Shown here in pieces: positions 51,759 through 61,219 of a stretch of 64,000 bases of DNA (position 1 is the stretch's first letter; the number at the start of each line of letters is the position of its first letter). Source of the DNA: Segatella copri (GTDB lineage Bacteria; Bacteroidota; Bacteroidia; Bacteroidales; Bacteroidaceae); NCBI RefSeq assembly GCF_009494395.1, contig NZ_VZCB01000079.1, positions 1 through 64,000 of the forward strand, written 5' to 3'. A program made the translations under genes and the position numbers. Below the pieces are notes generated by a model. That model worked only from the letters and a program-made list of their open reading frames with translations, had not been told where the DNA came from and searched no databases.

Positions 51759-51952
51759 CCGATACCTCCACCACCTCCTCCGAAATGAGGGGGAGGGTTT
51801 GGGAGGGGGTGCGTGTACCCACATACACGCAAGCAGGCGCACACCCACATGCACGCACACATACCCAAGCGCACACGCATAGGGAGACGCAGGCAGCACA
51901 CACAACGAACGGAACACAAACAGACAGACAGAAACAAAGGAGAAAAAGACAA
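51759..51952. other. Low-complexity gap with hairpins between phage genes
   Basis: A 194-bp stretch that is unusual in this compact phage. A C-rich then G-rich segment (51767-51809) can pair with itself; TGCGTGTA (51810-51817) pairs exactly with TACACGCA (51824-51831); then about 100 bases of CA/GC-rich repeats (CACAC, GCACAC). An open frame crosses it, but its peptide is Thr/His-rich noise and the likely start of the next gene is at 51953. Confidence 0.5.
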
Positions 51953-52162
51953 ATGACGAACATGGACGCATTGCTGATTTTAGGCATCGTCGCATTTCTG
52001 GCGATGTACGCAGCATGGTTATGGGACGAGGGGAAGAAAGCAACACCAAACCCATACGATAGCGAAGAGAGCCAAAATAAGGGCGCACAAGCGCACGAAA
52101 TGACCTCGGACGAGGAAATACCAAGCAACGAAACAAAAACGCAGCAGGAGGCACGAAAATGA
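51953..52162 (+). CDS. Small membrane protein of the phage
   Basis: A 69-residue protein with one N-terminal membrane helix (ALLILGIVAFLAMYAAWLW) and a charged Glu/Lys/Gln-rich tail. ATG 51953 follows AAAGGAG by 10 bases and is preferred over an upstream start at 51704. One helix and a charged tail would suit a holin or spanin part, but the position before the resolvase does not favour lysis. Overlaps the resolvase start by 4 bp. Confidence 0.55.
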   Translation: MTNMDALLILGIVAFLAMYAAWLWDEGKKATPNPYDSEESQNKGAQAHEMTSDEEIPSNETKTQQEARK

Positions 52163-52716
52163 GCCACAAGGAACAAATTATCATCGGAATTGACCCAGAC
52201 GTCGATAGAAACGGCATCGCAATGCTCGACATGAGCACCCACAGCCTACAGGTTCAGATGCTCACCTTCCCGAACCTCCTCGACTTCATCAAGGAGAAAT
52301 ACCGCCAATTCGCAGAAATTGACAAATGGGACTTCAAGGTCATCATCGAGGCTGGATGGATGAACCGAGGCAACTACCACATCCAAAGATGGCAGGGAAA
52401 GCAGGGCATCGCCAGCCTGGGCGTCGACCAAGGACGCAACGAACAGGTCAGCAGAACCATCGGGCAAATGATGGAGCATTGGGGCATCCCCTACGAGTTC
52501 AAGAGACCGCTACCCAAGTGCTGGCACGGCAAAGACCGCAAGATCACCAAAGAGGAGCTGGAGGAAATAACTTTACAGAAGCTGGGCAGGCTCAACCAGG
52601 AGGGGCGAGATGCCGCCCTGCTCGCCTGGGACTACGCTGGGCTGCCCATGCGCATCACGAGCGCAACCCTCCGAGGGCAGCCTTCACCGAAAAACCCCAT
52701 TTTTTCACGGAAATAG
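52159..52716 (+). CDS. RuvC-like Holliday junction resolvase
   Basis: A 185-residue RNase H-fold nuclease. Acidic residues expected for RuvC are in place: D12 in IIGIDPDVDRNGIA, E64 in VIIEAGWMNRG, and the aspartate of GRDAALLAWDYAG near the end. It would resolve branched DNA before packaging. It ends the early/middle block: a 67-bp gap with an operator-like palindrome follows. Confidence 0.85.
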   Translation: MSHKEQIIIGIDPDVDRNGIAMLDMSTHSLQVQMLTFPNLLDFIKEKYRQFAEIDKWDFKVIIEAGWMNRGNYHIQRWQGKQGIASLGVDQGRNEQVSRTIGQMMEHWGIPYEFKRPLPKCWHGKDRKITKEELEEITLQKLGRLNQEGRDAALLAWDYAGLPMRITSATLRGQPSPKNPIFSRK

Positions 52717-52743
52717 GCACAAATTGTGTTAATTTTCTCCCGG

Positions 52744-52779
52744 AAGTGATTATATTATAACCACTTTTTCTTAAATTTG
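52744..52779 (+). promoter_or_regulatory. Late promoter 1 with 23-bp palindrome
   Basis: AAGTGATTA-n5-TAACCACTT (52744-52766) is followed 5 bp later by the -7 box TAAATTTG (52772-52779). The palindrome replaces the -33 box. Only 4 bases separate the -7 box from the ATG at 52784, so the transcript would be almost leaderless. The same palindrome lies at 61523-61545. Confidence 0.65.
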
Positions 52780-52783
52780 CGGC

Positions 52784-53545
52784 ATGAGACAGAAGCAAGA
52801 CAATACAAAGGACGTCCGAGAGGAGCACCTCTCGGATTTCATGGGTGATATCGGCAACTTTGACCTCCCAGACCTCGACCTCAACCTTGTGGACTTCCTG
52901 CCATCGGACGAGACGGAGGAGACAAGGTACACCCTGCCAAAGGTGGTACCGATGAAGGAGGACTTCGTGATGTACGACAATGCCCAGAAGATGGCGAAGG
53001 AGCTGCGCCTGGGATTCGGGGAACGCTTCGATGCATTCGTGAGCGGTTCCTTCATATTCGGGGACTTCATCGAGGCATACCTAACGACCCAGCGAGCCTG
53101 CGCCAAGAAAATGACGATAAGCACGCTATCGCTTAGCCAGAACAACGTGGACAGCCTGCACACCCTCATGGATAAGGGCTACATCGAGGAATTGAACCTC
53201 ATCATTAGCGTTTATTTTTGGGGCAACGAGCGAAGGAGCCTGGTTCCGTACATTTACAAGCAGCTGGACATTGGCGACCGATTCCAATTAGCGGTGGCAG
53301 GCGTTCACACCAAGACCGTACACTTCGAGACCCTGGGAGGGCGCAAGATTATCATGCACGGATCTGCGAACCTCCGAAGCCCGGGTAACATCGAGCAGTT
53401 CACCATGGAGGAGAACCCAGAGCTGTACGATTTCTACGATGACCACTTCAGCAGGATCCTCGACAAGTACGCCACCATCCGCAAGCCGATACGCAACAGC
53501 AAGGCGTGGGATCTGTTTACACGAATGACATTCGATAAAAGTTAA
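52784..53545 (+). CDS. PLD-like phage protein, first late gene
   Basis: A 253-residue protein. The C-terminal third has IIMHGSANLRSPGNIEQF, which resembles one HKD-type half-motif of the phospholipase D superfamily (H-x-S-x-N), and the middle has YIEELNLIISVYFWG as in PLD-like folds. Only one such motif is seen, and the canonical lysine is absent, so catalysis would need a dimer or be lost. The first 50 residues are acidic. Position before the methyltransferase and terminase genes suggests a packaging or DNA-end role, unproven. Confidence 0.65.
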   Translation: MRQKQDNTKDVREEHLSDFMGDIGNFDLPDLDLNLVDFLPSDETEETRYTLPKVVPMKEDFVMYDNAQKMAKELRLGFGERFDAFVSGSFIFGDFIEAYLTTQRACAKKMTISTLSLSQNNVDSLHTLMDKGYIEELNLIISVYFWGNERRSLVPYIYKQLDIGDRFQLAVAGVHTKTVHFETLGGRKIIMHGSANLRSPGNIEQFTMEENPELYDFYDDHFSRILDKYATIRKPIRNSKAWDLFTRMTFDKS

Positions 53546-53571
53546 ATTTCAAAAACAAAGGAGAACGAGCC

Positions 53572-53697
53572 ATGAGTAGTAGCGGTTCAGAACACAAGAG
53601 CGGAGGCAGCGTCCTCCACGGCAGCACCAAGGCATCGGGGCGAGCAAAGAGCGTCCTGCCATTCTCCGCATTCAGCGGTGGTGCCGCACCATTTTAA
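53572..53697 (+). CDS. Small Gly/Ser-rich phage protein
   Basis: A 41-residue frame (MSSSGSEHKSGGSVLHGSTK ... FSGGAAPF). It has an AAAGGAG site at 53557-53563, 8 bases before ATG, which supports real translation. Not recognised; a linker-like, possibly structural or scaffold peptide. Confidence 0.55.
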   Translation: MSSSGSEHKSGGSVLHGSTKASGRAKSVLPFSAFSGGAAPF

Positions 53698-53774
53698 CAA
53701 CAATTCCAGACAGAAGAGGCGAGCCTTGAAGAAGGGCTCGCCTTCACTGCTTAAACCAACGAAAGACAAAAAGC

Positions 53775-55184
53775 ATGGACACGACAACAGCAGATATTCA
53801 GAGAAGGGACATGGACATCACCCAGCTCCACCCGAACCAAGGACAGGTGGAAGGGCTGCCTAAGAACCCACGATTCATACGAGACCCGAAATTCAAGAAG
53901 CTGGTGAAGAGCATCCAGGACGACCCCGAGATGCTGGAGCTTCGAGAGCTTATCGTTTATGACACCCAGGATGAGCGAGGATTCGTCATCATTGGCGGTA
54001 ACATGAGATACGAAGCCCTGCGCAAGCTGAAATACAAGACAGCCGTCTGCAAGATTCTCCCCCACGACTTCCCGATGGATAAGATGCGACGCATCGTCTT
54101 GAAGGATAACTCCAGCTTTGGAGAGACGAACTTCGACGACCTCATCAACGATTGGAAGCCAGAGGAGATAGATGCAGCTGCCATCGACGTACCAGACATT
54201 CCCGACCCAGAGGAGGAAGAGGAAGCGAAGGACGATGGCTACGATGTGGCTGGCAACACGCCAAAGAAGGCGACCAGCAGGACAGGCGACATCTACCAGC
54301 TCGGCATGCACCGCCTCATTTGCGGAGACAGCACAAAGCAGGAGTTCCTCGATGCCCTCATGGACGGAGAACAGGCAGACCTGCTTGTAACTGACCCACC
54401 ATACAACGTGGACTACCAGGCGAAGGGAAAGATGAAAATCGCCAATGACCACATGGCAGACGAGAACTTCGTGGCATTTCTCACGGACACCCTGCAGAAT
54501 GCCAACGACAGCATGAAGCCAGGCGCAGCCTTCTACATCTGGCATGCGGACAGCCAGGGCTTCAATTTCCGAACAGCGGTGAAGAACATCGGATGGGAGA
54601 CACGCCAATGCCTCATCTGGAACAAAAACAGCCTCGTCCTCGGTCGCCAGGATTACCAATGGAAGCATGAACCCTGCCTGTACGGATGGAAGGAAGGAGC
54701 TGCCCATTACTTCACCAATAAACGAAACCTCACCACGGTGCTCGAGCAGAAGCTGGACATCGAGAGCATGAGCAAGGCAGAAATGAAGGACTTGCTCCAG
54801 CAGCTATTCGGAGGCGACATACCGACAAGCGTAATAGACTGCGACAAGCCGAAGAAAAACCCTGATCATCCAACCATGAAGCCTGTACCGCTGATTGGCA
54901 AGCTCATCAGCAACAGCAGCAGGGTAAAGGATATCGTCCTCGACATATTCGGAGGCAGCGGAACCACACTCATCGCAGCGGAACAGCTCGGCAGGTGCTG
55001 CCGCATGGTGGAGTTCGAGCCGATATACGTGGACGTCATCATCAAGCGATGGGAGGAGCTCACCCAGCAGAAGGCTGTCCGCATCGGCAACATTCTGGAG
55101 GATAAGCAGCGAGAGGCAAGCACCCTGCTGCCTGCCCATGAACCTGCCGTCACCAAGACCAAAAAATCGAAGAAGAAGGAGTAA
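53775..55184 (+). CDS. ParB-like/DNA methyltransferase fusion
   Basis: A 469-residue protein: ParB/Srx-type N-terminal domain (about 10-125; FVIIGGNMRYEALRKLKYKTAVCKI and MRRIVLKDNSSFGE) fused to a DNA amino-methyltransferase. Motif IV is TDPPYNV (D207-Y210) and motif I, FGGSGTT, comes after it near residue 395: the beta order. The product is N6-methyladenine or N4-methylcytosine; the site is unknown. No restriction gene is adjacent, so it probably protects phage DNA or marks it for packaging. The small DUF5681 gene is 6 bp downstream. Confidence 0.92.
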   Translation: MDTTTADIQRRDMDITQLHPNQGQVEGLPKNPRFIRDPKFKKLVKSIQDDPEMLELRELIVYDTQDERGFVIIGGNMRYEALRKLKYKTAVCKILPHDFPMDKMRRIVLKDNSSFGETNFDDLINDWKPEEIDAAAIDVPDIPDPEEEEEAKDDGYDVAGNTPKKATSRTGDIYQLGMHRLICGDSTKQEFLDALMDGEQADLLVTDPPYNVDYQAKGKMKIANDHMADENFVAFLTDTLQNANDSMKPGAAFYIWHADSQGFNFRTAVKNIGWETRQCLIWNKNSLVLGRQDYQWKHEPCLYGWKEGAAHYFTNKRNLTTVLEQKLDIESMSKAEMKDLLQQLFGGDIPTSVIDCDKPKKNPDHPTMKPVPLIGKLISNSSRVKDIVLDIFGGSGTTLIAAEQLGRCCRMVEFEPIYVDVIIKRWEELTQQKAVRIGNILEDKQREASTLLPAHEPAVTKTKKSKKKE

Positions 55185-55190
55185 TAAGCA

Positions 55191-55655
55191 ATGCCAAGAG
55201 GAAAAGAGACAATGACGGAAAGCCAGCTCGCCAACATCGAGAGCCACAAATGGCAGAAGGGACAGAGCGGTAATCCGAAGGGCAAGCCGAAGGACAGAGT
55301 CAAGGCACTCTTGAAGCAGGTGCTCCCAAAGAGCAAGCTGAAGAAGAGCGAAGGACTCACCCAGGACGAAATCAACACAATCGAGAGAAGTATCCTCGCC
55401 ATGGAGCTGTCGGACTTGCAGGTATTGGCGAAGGCAGACGAAACGCCAGCCTACGCAAAGACGCTGGCAATGGCTGCCATCATCGATATGAAGAACGGCA
55501 AGACAACCACCGTGGACAGGCTGATGGACAGACAATACGGAAAGCCGCAGCAGAAGGTGGACATCACCACCAACGGCAAACAGATCCAGCAGGGGACACC
55601 GCTCACCAGGGAGGAGCAAATCGCATATTTGAAGAAGCTGGAGGAGGAGTACTAG
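55191..55655 (+). CDS. DUF5681-like protein, small terminase candidate
   Basis: A 154-residue protein with the DUF5681 signature WQKGQSGNPKGKPK near residue 22, then helical. It lies one base before the large terminase gene, the normal place of a small terminase subunit, which recognises the packaging site. Assignment by position and family association. Confidence 0.75.
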   Translation: MPRGKETMTESQLANIESHKWQKGQSGNPKGKPKDRVKALLKQVLPKSKLKKSEGLTQDEINTIERSILAMELSDLQVLAKADETPAYAKTLAMAAIIDMKNGKTTTVDRLMDRQYGKPQQKVDITTNGKQIQQGTPLTREEQIAYLKKLEEEY

Positions 55656-55656
55656 C

Positions 55657-57111
55657 ATGATGCACGACACCGAACTGCAAAAGATGTGGGTACTGCAGAA
55701 CCCCCTCAACTTCACTCGGTACTTCTTCAAGGAGAACGGAGGCAAGCGGTTTATTGTCGGACACCACCACAAGAGAGTATGCGATGCGCTGGATAAGGTG
55801 CTGAAGGGCGAATGCAACAAGCTCATCATCAACATCGCACCACGATACGGCAAGACCGAGCTGGCGGTTAAGAACTTCATCGCCATGGGACTCGCAATCA
55901 ATCCAGCCTCCAATTTCATACACCTCTCCTACTCCAGCGACCTGGCAGTGGACAACTCCATCGCCATAAAGGACATCGTAAACAGCGAAGCATACCAGGC
56001 GATGTTTGAAACCAGGGTGAAGTATGGAAGCGACACCAAGGCGCAATGGGACACGGAGCAAGGCGGTGGAGTTTACGCAACCTCCACCCTCGGACAGATA
56101 ACAGGTTTCGGAGCTGGCGAGGTGGACAGAGTGGATGAGCATGGCAACCCACTGCCCTACCGATTCGCAGGAGCCATCATCATCGATGACCCTATCAAGC
56201 CAGAGGATGCGCTGAGCGACGTGGTGCGTGAGCGAGTGAACCGACGATTCGAGACCACCATCCGAAACCGAGTCAACAGCCGCAACACTCCAATCATCAT
56301 CATCATGCAGCGACTCCATGAGCATGACCTTTGCGGATACCTCCAGGAGATAGAGCCAGACGATTGGACGGTCGTAAGCCTGCCATGCGTCACCATTGAC
56401 GAAGACGGACACCGCCAGCCGCTCTGGGAATTCAAGCACACCCTGGAGGAGCTGGAGAAGATACGCCTCGCCAACTCCTTCGTTTATGAGACGCAGTACA
56501 TGCAGAACCCGACACCAATCGAGGGTCTCATGTATTCCCATTTCAAAACATACGACACCATGCCGATAGAGGCACACCTGCCAAGGCGCAAGTGCTACAT
56601 CGATACAGCTGACACAGGAGCCGACTGGCTCTGCGCCATCTGCTACGAAGAATACGAGAGCGGATGCTACGTGACGGATATCGTATTCACCAACAAGAGC
56701 ATGGAGTACACCGAACCTGCCGTGTCAAGAATGCTGGTGCGGAACCAGACGCAGGAGGTCGTGGTCGAGAGCAACAACGGAGGTCGAGGATTCAGAAGGA
56801 ACGTGGAGAAGCTGGTGCGAACCCTTGGCAATTGGGACATGGTCTTCATTGACCTGGCACAGACCGCCAACAAGCAGACCCGAATCTTCACGAACAGCTC
56901 GAAGGTTCAGAACATGGTCTTCTACCCAGAAGGATGGGAAGACCGCTGGACGCATTACGCCAACGCCATGAAGTCATACCGTAAGGAGGGAGGAAACGAG
57001 CATGACGATGCGCCCGACTGCACCACAGGCATCGTGGAGCGTTTCGGATTGTTCACCTCGGCAGAGATTACGGATGAGGAAGAAGAGGAAATCGAGGACG
57101 AAGTTTATTAA
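55657..57111 (+). CDS. Phage terminase large subunit
   Basis: A 484-residue packaging motor. The ATPase half has Walker A APRYGKTE (61-68) and Walker B GAIIIDDPI (about 167-175), with coupling motif QRLHEHDL. The nuclease half has YIDTADTGADWLCAICY (about 309-325) with its aspartates, then VVVESNNGGRG and DDAPDC near the end. It cuts the phage concatemer and pumps DNA into the prohead. Full length. Confidence 0.95.
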   Translation: MMHDTELQKMWVLQNPLNFTRYFFKENGGKRFIVGHHHKRVCDALDKVLKGECNKLIINIAPRYGKTELAVKNFIAMGLAINPASNFIHLSYSSDLAVDNSIAIKDIVNSEAYQAMFETRVKYGSDTKAQWDTEQGGGVYATSTLGQITGFGAGEVDRVDEHGNPLPYRFAGAIIIDDPIKPEDALSDVVRERVNRRFETTIRNRVNSRNTPIIIIMQRLHEHDLCGYLQEIEPDDWTVVSLPCVTIDEDGHRQPLWEFKHTLEELEKIRLANSFVYETQYMQNPTPIEGLMYSHFKTYDTMPIEAHLPRRKCYIDTADTGADWLCAICYEEYESGCYVTDIVFTNKSMEYTEPAVSRMLVRNQTQEVVVESNNGGRGFRRNVEKLVRTLGNWDMVFIDLAQTANKQTRIFTNSSKVQNMVFYPEGWEDRWTHYANAMKSYRKEGGNEHDDAPDCTTGIVERFGLFTSAEITDEEEEEIEDEVY

Positions 57112-57135
57112 TTAAAAAACATAGGAGACAAAGCA

Positions 57136-58557
57136 ATGCCAGACATTAGAGAAATTATCGATAGAGAAAACAGACAGCCAGGAGCGATCATCGAGGACTT
57201 GCGCCAGAAGAACATCGATGTCATCCCCTGGAAGGTGCTCGAAAAGGAGTACAACCCCAAGCTGCACCCTGTTTACACAGACAAGAACTACAGAGACAAG
57301 ACACGCAGAGGCAAGACCGAACGCATGACAAGAGTGACATACAACATTCAGAAGCTGGCGGTGAAGCGCATGAAGGAGCTGATGTTCACAATCCCCGTCA
57401 ACCGCAAATACACCACTGCGGATGACGACGAGAAGAAGGCAGCAGCCATCATGGAGGCGATTTTTCAGAAGAATCGAATTAACGCCTTGAACCTTAAGCG
57501 TTCCCATAAACTCTTTGCGAGCTGCGAGATGGTCACCATTTGGTACGCCCAGCTGCAGGACACCACATACGCAGGCTACCCAAGCAAGCTGAAACTGCGC
57601 TGCCGCACCTTCTCGCCATTGGACGGAGACATCTTGTACCCACTATTCGACGAATACGACGACATGATAGCACTCAGCGTCCAATACACCAGGAAGAAAG
57701 GGAACGACACCGTAACCTACTTCGATACCTACACCGATGAGTTCCACTTCCGCTGGATCAACATGAACAGCAACGGATGGAAGGAAGACATCGTACCAGA
57801 GCCTATCAATATCAAAAAGATAGCAGGCATCTACATACACCGAGACCTCCCGATCTGGGAAGACCAGAGCGACAACGGCTACGAGCTGGAATGGACGGAG
57901 AGCAGAGCTGGCAACTACCTCCGCAAGAACAGCCGACCTACATGGGTCATCTATTCGGACAGCCAGAAGGTGACAGCTCCAAAGAACAAAAAGCAGGAGC
58001 CGACAGACGACAACGCAGGACGAAACGTCCTCCGTTACGGCAAGGGAGACAAGGCTGGGTACGCAACCTGGAGCCAGGCTACCGATGCACAGAAGCTATT
58101 CACGGAAGAGCTGAGACGCAACATCCACACCAGCCTCCAGCTGCCAGACATGAGCATGGAGCAGATGAAAGCCACCCCGATGAGCGGAGAAGCACGCAAG
58201 ATGCTCTTCATCGATTGCCAGATGAAGGTCACGGACGAAAGCGGAGATTGGCTGGAGTTCTTCGACAGAGAGGTCAACGTGGTACGAGCTTTCTGCAAGA
58301 TCATGTACCCAGAGTTGGCGCAGGCATTCGAGACATTGACCGTCACCAACGAAATTACAGCCTTCCAAATCGATGACCGCAGCCAGGAAATCAAGGACAT
58401 GAGCGACGCAACAGGAGGAAAACCAATCGTGTCACGGAGAACCGCAATCCGCAGGCTCAAAATGGTACCAGAAGAGGAGGTCGAGGAGGAAGAGAAGAGA
58501 ATCGAACAGGAGGAGGCAATGGCAAACGATGCCTTCACCAACGAACCAACCATGTAA
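57136..58557 (+). CDS. Phage portal protein
   Basis: A 473-residue protein of portal size directly after the terminase. Recognisable portal-type stretches are TRVTYNIQKLAVKRMKELMF (about 70), YHRD-like IAGIYIHRDLPIWED and the long C-terminal helical region ending in an acidic tail (EEEVEEEEKRIEQEE). The portal is the dodecameric ring through which DNA enters the capsid. Identified mainly by position and size. Confidence 0.85.
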   Translation: MPDIREIIDRENRQPGAIIEDLRQKNIDVIPWKVLEKEYNPKLHPVYTDKNYRDKTRRGKTERMTRVTYNIQKLAVKRMKELMFTIPVNRKYTTADDDEKKAAAIMEAIFQKNRINALNLKRSHKLFASCEMVTIWYAQLQDTTYAGYPSKLKLRCRTFSPLDGDILYPLFDEYDDMIALSVQYTRKKGNDTVTYFDTYTDEFHFRWINMNSNGWKEDIVPEPINIKKIAGIYIHRDLPIWEDQSDNGYELEWTESRAGNYLRKNSRPTWVIYSDSQKVTAPKNKKQEPTDDNAGRNVLRYGKGDKAGYATWSQATDAQKLFTEELRRNIHTSLQLPDMSMEQMKATPMSGEARKMLFIDCQMKVTDESGDWLEFFDREVNVVRAFCKIMYPELAQAFETLTVTNEITAFQIDDRSQEIKDMSDATGGKPIVSRRTAIRRLKMVPEEEVEEEEKRIEQEEAMANDAFTNEPTM

Positions 58558-58568
58558 AGGATTAGAAT

Positions 58569-61178
58569 ATGCCAAAGACGTTCACCATAGGCACATACGA
58601 CAAGAAGCACAAGGAGAACCTCGCAAAGAGAGCCAGGAAGGTGCAGCAGCTATACGATGCAGCCATCAAGCGCATCGCACAGGCAGCTGCGCCCTCGCTC
58701 TTTGATGCCGACCCAAAGAAAGAGTTCCACTTCGAGGACTTCCCTGCCTTGAAGAAGGAGATGGAGGCACTCATGCAAGACCTCGGAAGCAGCCTCCAAG
58801 CTAACATCGAGGACGGAGACCAGGAAAGCTGGACGCTCTCCAACACCAAGAACGACGCAATGGTGGACTCCATCATCGGCAAGAAGAAGCTCCCAGCGAA
58901 GACCGTCAAGGCTTGGAAGCACCCACACCTGGAGGCACTCAACGCATTCATCGCACGCAAGGAAGCAGGAATGAATCTCAGCCGCAGGGTCTGGAACCTC
59001 ACCCAGCAGTTCAAGAGCGAAATGGAGCTCGCCCTGGAATTGGGCATGGGCGAAGGAAAGAGTGCTGCCGCTCTGAGCCGTGATATCCGAAAATACCTTG
59101 TCGAGCCAAACAAGCTATTCAGAAGGGTACGAGATAAGAGCGGAGCTTTGCGCCTCTCCAAGGCAGCTGCCGCATACCACCCAGGGCAGGGAGTCTATCG
59201 CTCCAGCTACAAGAACGCCCTCCGAATGACAGCGACCGAGAACAACATCGCCTACCGCACCGCTGACCACAACAGATGGCAGGCTCTCCCTTTCGTCATC
59301 GGCATCGAAATCCATATCAGCAACAACCACCCGACGGAGGACATCTGCGACCTATTCGACGGAAAACGCTTTCCAAAGGACTTCAAGTTCACAGGATGGC
59401 ATCCATGGTGCCGCTGTTATGCAGTTTCCGTCCTCGCCAGCCAGGAGGAGATGGACGCATACACCACCGCAATCATGAACGGAGAGGACGTGAGCCATTG
59501 GAAGTTCACAGGGCAAGTGGAGAAAATGCCAAAAGAGTTCGACAAATGGATGAAGGACAACCAGGCAAGAATCGAGAACGCCACCTCCATGCCCTACTTC
59601 ATCAAGGACAACTTCAAGGACGGAGATCCTGCCAAGGGACTGCGATGGGAAGGCAAGAAAAAGGCGAAGACAACCCTCGAAAAAGCAGAAGAAAGACACG
59701 CTGCACGAACCCAGGAACAAATAGCAGACATTCAGAAGCGAGCAGAGGAACGCCAGAAGCGACACGCAATGATGAAGCAGACTGCACTCGACGCACAGGC
59801 AGCAGGAAAGGAAATGCCAGAGATTAGCACAACAGCACTGACAAAAGCGATAAATGAAGGCAACCTCGACAAGATGTTCAAACTTGGGCAGAAAGTACAG
59901 AAGAAGGTCGAAAAGATGAAACTCGCAGAAGCGAACATGGAAGACCTCATACCTAACGTTCACGAATGGCATAAAAAGCATACCATCAAGGAGCTGGAGG
60001 CAGCGCACGATGCAATAAAGAAGACATTCGACAGATGGACATGGGACTTCACAACAGACAACTCGCTCCAATTCTTGCAAGGAAGACTACAGAGAGAAAT
60101 CGGAATTGTCGCAAGAAGCAGCCACTCAACAAAGGAAGTCGCAAAGGAGGCATTCGAGAACAGGCTAAAACTCGTCAATAAACGAATAGACATGAAAGCC
60201 ATTGGTGACTCCATCACGCACGAGCTGGACTTTGCAGGCAAGACAAAGAGCGCAATAGTCAAGAGGCTCGGAAATTGGATAAAGGCAACGCTCAACGACA
60301 ACAATGCAGACCTCGCCAAACTTAGAAGCAAAGCCAAAGAACTACAAGACAAGGTCGGAAAACTTGAAGCACAAGCAGCTGCCAGAGCAGCGAAAAAGGC
60401 AGGCAATGCAACTCATATACAATCGAAGGCTGAAATCATACAAGAGATGAAAGATGCCTTTTTGAAAAGAGGCAAGAAACTCACAGATTCAGAAATACAG
60501 GTTGAAAACGGATTGTGCATTATCAACGCAGAGCAGCATGAGTTTATGGCAGAACACATGATGAACATCACAAGAGAGCAACGCAAACAGATATGGAATC
60601 ATAGATACGGATACATCCAAACAGGTAGCAGCTTTACAATCAATGGATACTGCCGAGACATTACAGGAGCAGGAAAGCATGCAATCCATGGAAGTATCAT
60701 CAACAACCCGAACATCGACAAATGCGCTGATTTATTCGGACGCAAACTCACAGAAGACCAAAAGAGAACAATAATTACACTCGATGCTGCCATAGGAAAC
60801 AATAAGACAGAATTTCCGATGCTCGTCATAAGAAACGTGGATAACAATGCGATAAAAGCCTTATTCAAAGGCATCGACATGGATGGCTGCAACGTACCTC
60901 AAATTTGCAACAAAATCACGCAAAGCACGACACCAGCCATTACTCCAGACTGCGGCTACCTTTCAGTTTCAACAAACGCAACAAAGAACGTCTTCAAAGA
61001 AAGACGCTTCCAATTACAACTCGAAATACCAAAGGGAGCACAGATGTACGTTACAGAAAACTACACGGAGAGCGAGTGCATTCTTGGACGAGAAACAAAG
61101 CTCGCACTTATTTCTGTAAAAGTTGAAACGAGAGGCGGTGAAGACTACGGAATTATTAGATGCAGAGTTATTCCATAA
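58569..61178 (+). CDS. MuF head protein with C-terminal ADP-ribosyltransferase-like toxin domain
   Basis: An 869-residue protein, far longer than an ordinary MuF minor head protein. Residues 1-300 are the MuF part, ending in IGIEIHISNNHPTEDICDLFDG and GWHPWCRCYAV, the classical HPxCRC end. A long helical, Lys/Ala-rich linker (about 350-640) follows. The last 200 residues have the R-S-E layout of ADP-ribosyltransferases: R755 in FPMLVIRNVD, S799/S801 in GYLSVSTNA, E834/E836 in YTESECILGRETK. MuF-linked polymorphic toxins carried in virions are known; enzyme activity here is inferred. Base composition turns more AT-rich in the last third, as if the C-terminus was acquired separately. Confidence 0.85.
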   Translation: MPKTFTIGTYDKKHKENLAKRARKVQQLYDAAIKRIAQAAAPSLFDADPKKEFHFEDFPALKKEMEALMQDLGSSLQANIEDGDQESWTLSNTKNDAMVDSIIGKKKLPAKTVKAWKHPHLEALNAFIARKEAGMNLSRRVWNLTQQFKSEMELALELGMGEGKSAAALSRDIRKYLVEPNKLFRRVRDKSGALRLSKAAAAYHPGQGVYRSSYKNALRMTATENNIAYRTADHNRWQALPFVIGIEIHISNNHPTEDICDLFDGKRFPKDFKFTGWHPWCRCYAVSVLASQEEMDAYTTAIMNGEDVSHWKFTGQVEKMPKEFDKWMKDNQARIENATSMPYFIKDNFKDGDPAKGLRWEGKKKAKTTLEKAEERHAARTQEQIADIQKRAEERQKRHAMMKQTALDAQAAGKEMPEISTTALTKAINEGNLDKMFKLGQKVQKKVEKMKLAEANMEDLIPNVHEWHKKHTIKELEAAHDAIKKTFDRWTWDFTTDNSLQFLQGRLQREIGIVARSSHSTKEVAKEAFENRLKLVNKRIDMKAIGDSITHELDFAGKTKSAIVKRLGNWIKATLNDNNADLAKLRSKAKELQDKVGKLEAQAAARAAKKAGNATHIQSKAEIIQEMKDAFLKRGKKLTDSEIQVENGLCIINAEQHEFMAEHMMNITREQRKQIWNHRYGYIQTGSSFTINGYCRDITGAGKHAIHGSIINNPNIDKCADLFGRKLTEDQKRTIITLDAAIGNNKTEFPMLVIRNVDNNAIKALFKGIDMDGCNVPQICNKITQSTTPAITPDCGYLSVSTNATKNVFKERRFQLQLEIPKGAQMYVTENYTESECILGRETKLALISVKVETRGGEDYGIIRCRVIP

Positions 61179-61181
61179 CAA

Positions 61182-61219
61182 AAAATAGGGAAGCGACACA
61201 CAAGCCTCTTCCCTATTTT
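61182..61219. terminator. Bidirectional terminator between MuF-ART and the convergent gene
   Basis: AAAATAGGGAAG (61182-61193) pairs perfectly with CTTCCCTATTTT (61208-61219) around 14 bases. A and T runs at the two ends let it act on both strands. The stop codon of the convergent small gene (TAG, 61213-61215) lies within the stem. Confidence 0.8.

Noticed and set aside
51704..51952. N-terminal extension of the small membrane protein
   Set aside because: The extension is low-complexity Thr/His/Ala-rich peptide from CA repeats; a better start with a ribosome site is at 51953.
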